DNA from: Enterococcus canintestini
GTDB taxonomy: Bacteria > Bacillota > Bacilli > Lactobacillales > Enterococcaceae
DNA: 64,000 bases
Assembly (NCBI RefSeq): GCF_001885735.1
Contig: NZ_JXKG01000001.1
Location: 124,001-188,000, forward strand
Direction of reading: 5' to 3'
The position numbers and the translations under genes were made by a program. Below the pieces are notes generated by a model. The model did not search any database and was not told where the DNA came from. It worked only from the letters and a program-made list of their open reading frames with translations. Numbering within the stretch: the stretch's first letter is position 1; each line of letters starts with the position of its first letter. Below are positions 63,293-64,000 of the stretch, piece after piece.

Positions 63293-64000
63293 TGAATGCA
63301 AAACGTTCTGATAAAATCGCAACGGGGGTTTTATATGCTATTTCAGGCATTATCGTTTTGATTTTAGCCTCTTTACTTTTATATATTCTTGTTCGTGGCG
63401 TGCCACATATTTCCTGGGATTTTTTAACGAAACCTTCAAAAGCTTATCAGGTTGGCGGCGGTATCGGGATTCAGTTATTTAACTCTTTTTATCTTCTTTT
63501 TATTACTATGTTGATCAGTTTTCCGATTTCACTGGGAGCGGGGATTTATTTATCGGAATATGCCAAAAAAAATTGGTTGACCGATGTCATTCGTACCTCA
63601 ATTGAAATCCTAAGTTCACTACCATCGGTTGTCGTGGGGTTATTTGGTTTCTTGGTTTTTGTTATTCAGTTTGAATATGGCTTTTCAATTTTATCTGGAG
63701 CCTTAGCATTAACCTTCTTTAATTTGCCTCTTTTAACGCGTAATGTGGAAGAATCGTTACAAGCGGTTCACTATACGCAAAGAGAAGCAGGCTTAGCACT
63801 AGGCTTATCTCGCTGGGAAACAGTAACCCGTGTGGTTGTACCAGAAGCGACACCAGGTATTTTAACCGGCGTAATTTTAAGTTCAGGTCGTATTTTTGGT
63901 GAGGCGGCTGCTTTAATTTATACGGCTGGCCAAAGTGCACCGGCACTTGATTTCACAAATTGGAATCCATTAAGTGTTTCAAGTCCTATTAGTATTTTCC
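63292..64000 (+). CDS. pstA: Phosphate ABC transporter permease PstA (partial, runs off window)
   Basis: This is the second permease subunit. The open frame starts at the ATG overlapping the pstC stop and remains open to the window end, about 236 codons. It begins MNAKRSDKIATGVLYAIS, has helices at about 12-35 and 65-90, and the loop REAGLALGLSRWETVTRVVV, the ATPase contact. The rest, and presumably pstB and phoU, lie beyond the edge. Confidence 0.93.
   Translation, partial: MNAKRSDKIATGVLYAISGIIVLILASLLLYILVRGVPHISWDFLTKPSKAYQVGGGIGIQLFNSFYLLFITMLISFPISLGAGIYLSEYAKKNWLTDVIRTSIEILSSLPSVVVGLFGFLVFVIQFEYGFSILSGALALTFFNLPLLTRNVEESLQAVHYTQREAGLALGLSRWETVTRVVVPEATPGILTGVILSSGRIFGEAAALIYTAGQSAPALDFTNWNPLSVSSPISIF

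Overview
The window is a continuous stretch of low-GC Gram-positive chromosome. Gene content and order fit the order Lactobacillales, most likely Enterococcus or a close relative. The pointers are a dcw cluster without murE (mraZ-rsmH-ftsL-pbp-mraY-murD-murG-divIB-ftsA-ftsZ), followed by ylmE-sepF-ylmG-ylmH-divIVA and a T-box-controlled ileS, plus ftsEX-cls-pst and comFA-comFC-hpf-secA-prfB blocks. I see no IS element, prophage, CRISPR array, rRNA or tRNA gene. Almost everything is core genome. Names come from motif recognition only; no database search was run.

Layout. 1-6000: end of folD, then xseA-xseB-ispA-tlyA, then argR-recN. 6058-7750: a tiny membrane protein and a CorA-type transporter on the minus strand, then a DUF3397 membrane protein. 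7840-22600: the division and cell-wall cluster, opened by a MraZ operator of GTGG repeats at 10-nt steps and interrupted before mraY by a tandem 93-bp repeat containing hairpins and small ORFs. 22600-31860: T-box-ileS, then gltB-gltD behind a near-perfect CodY box. 31975-43690: zwf, a DtxR-type regulator, an M29 aminopeptidase, a TetR regulator, flavodoxin, map, yihY, tagO, a Zn/Cd-type P-type ATPase with a double operator in its promoter, a 55-aa ORF and a second TetR gene. 43862-48106: a 1414-aa fused 2-hydroxyacyl-CoA dehydratase/activase-like protein, divergent from that TetR gene. 48300-53400: a GntR regulator with a palindrome in its own promoter, yvyE/yigZ, a small DUF protein, an orphan PTS IIB, comFA-comFC and hpf. 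53800-64000: secA, prfB with its programmed frameshift, ftsE-ftsX, cls, pstS, pstC and the start of pstA.

How it fits together. Most genes serve growth: septum and peptidoglycan assembly, isoprenoid synthesis (the lipid carrier used by mraY, murG and tagO), DNA repair, secretion, translation, and phosphate and nitrogen assimilation. Regulation is often legible: MraZ operator, T-box, CodY box, probable ARG box, PhoP-like repeats before pstC, and palindromes overlapping the promoters of the ATPase, GntR and DtxR genes.

The least explained items are the duplicated hairpin/mini-ORF element before mraY, the giant dehydratase-like protein with its TetR partner, the inverted-repeat promoter before yihY, and the apparent AUU start of ylmG.
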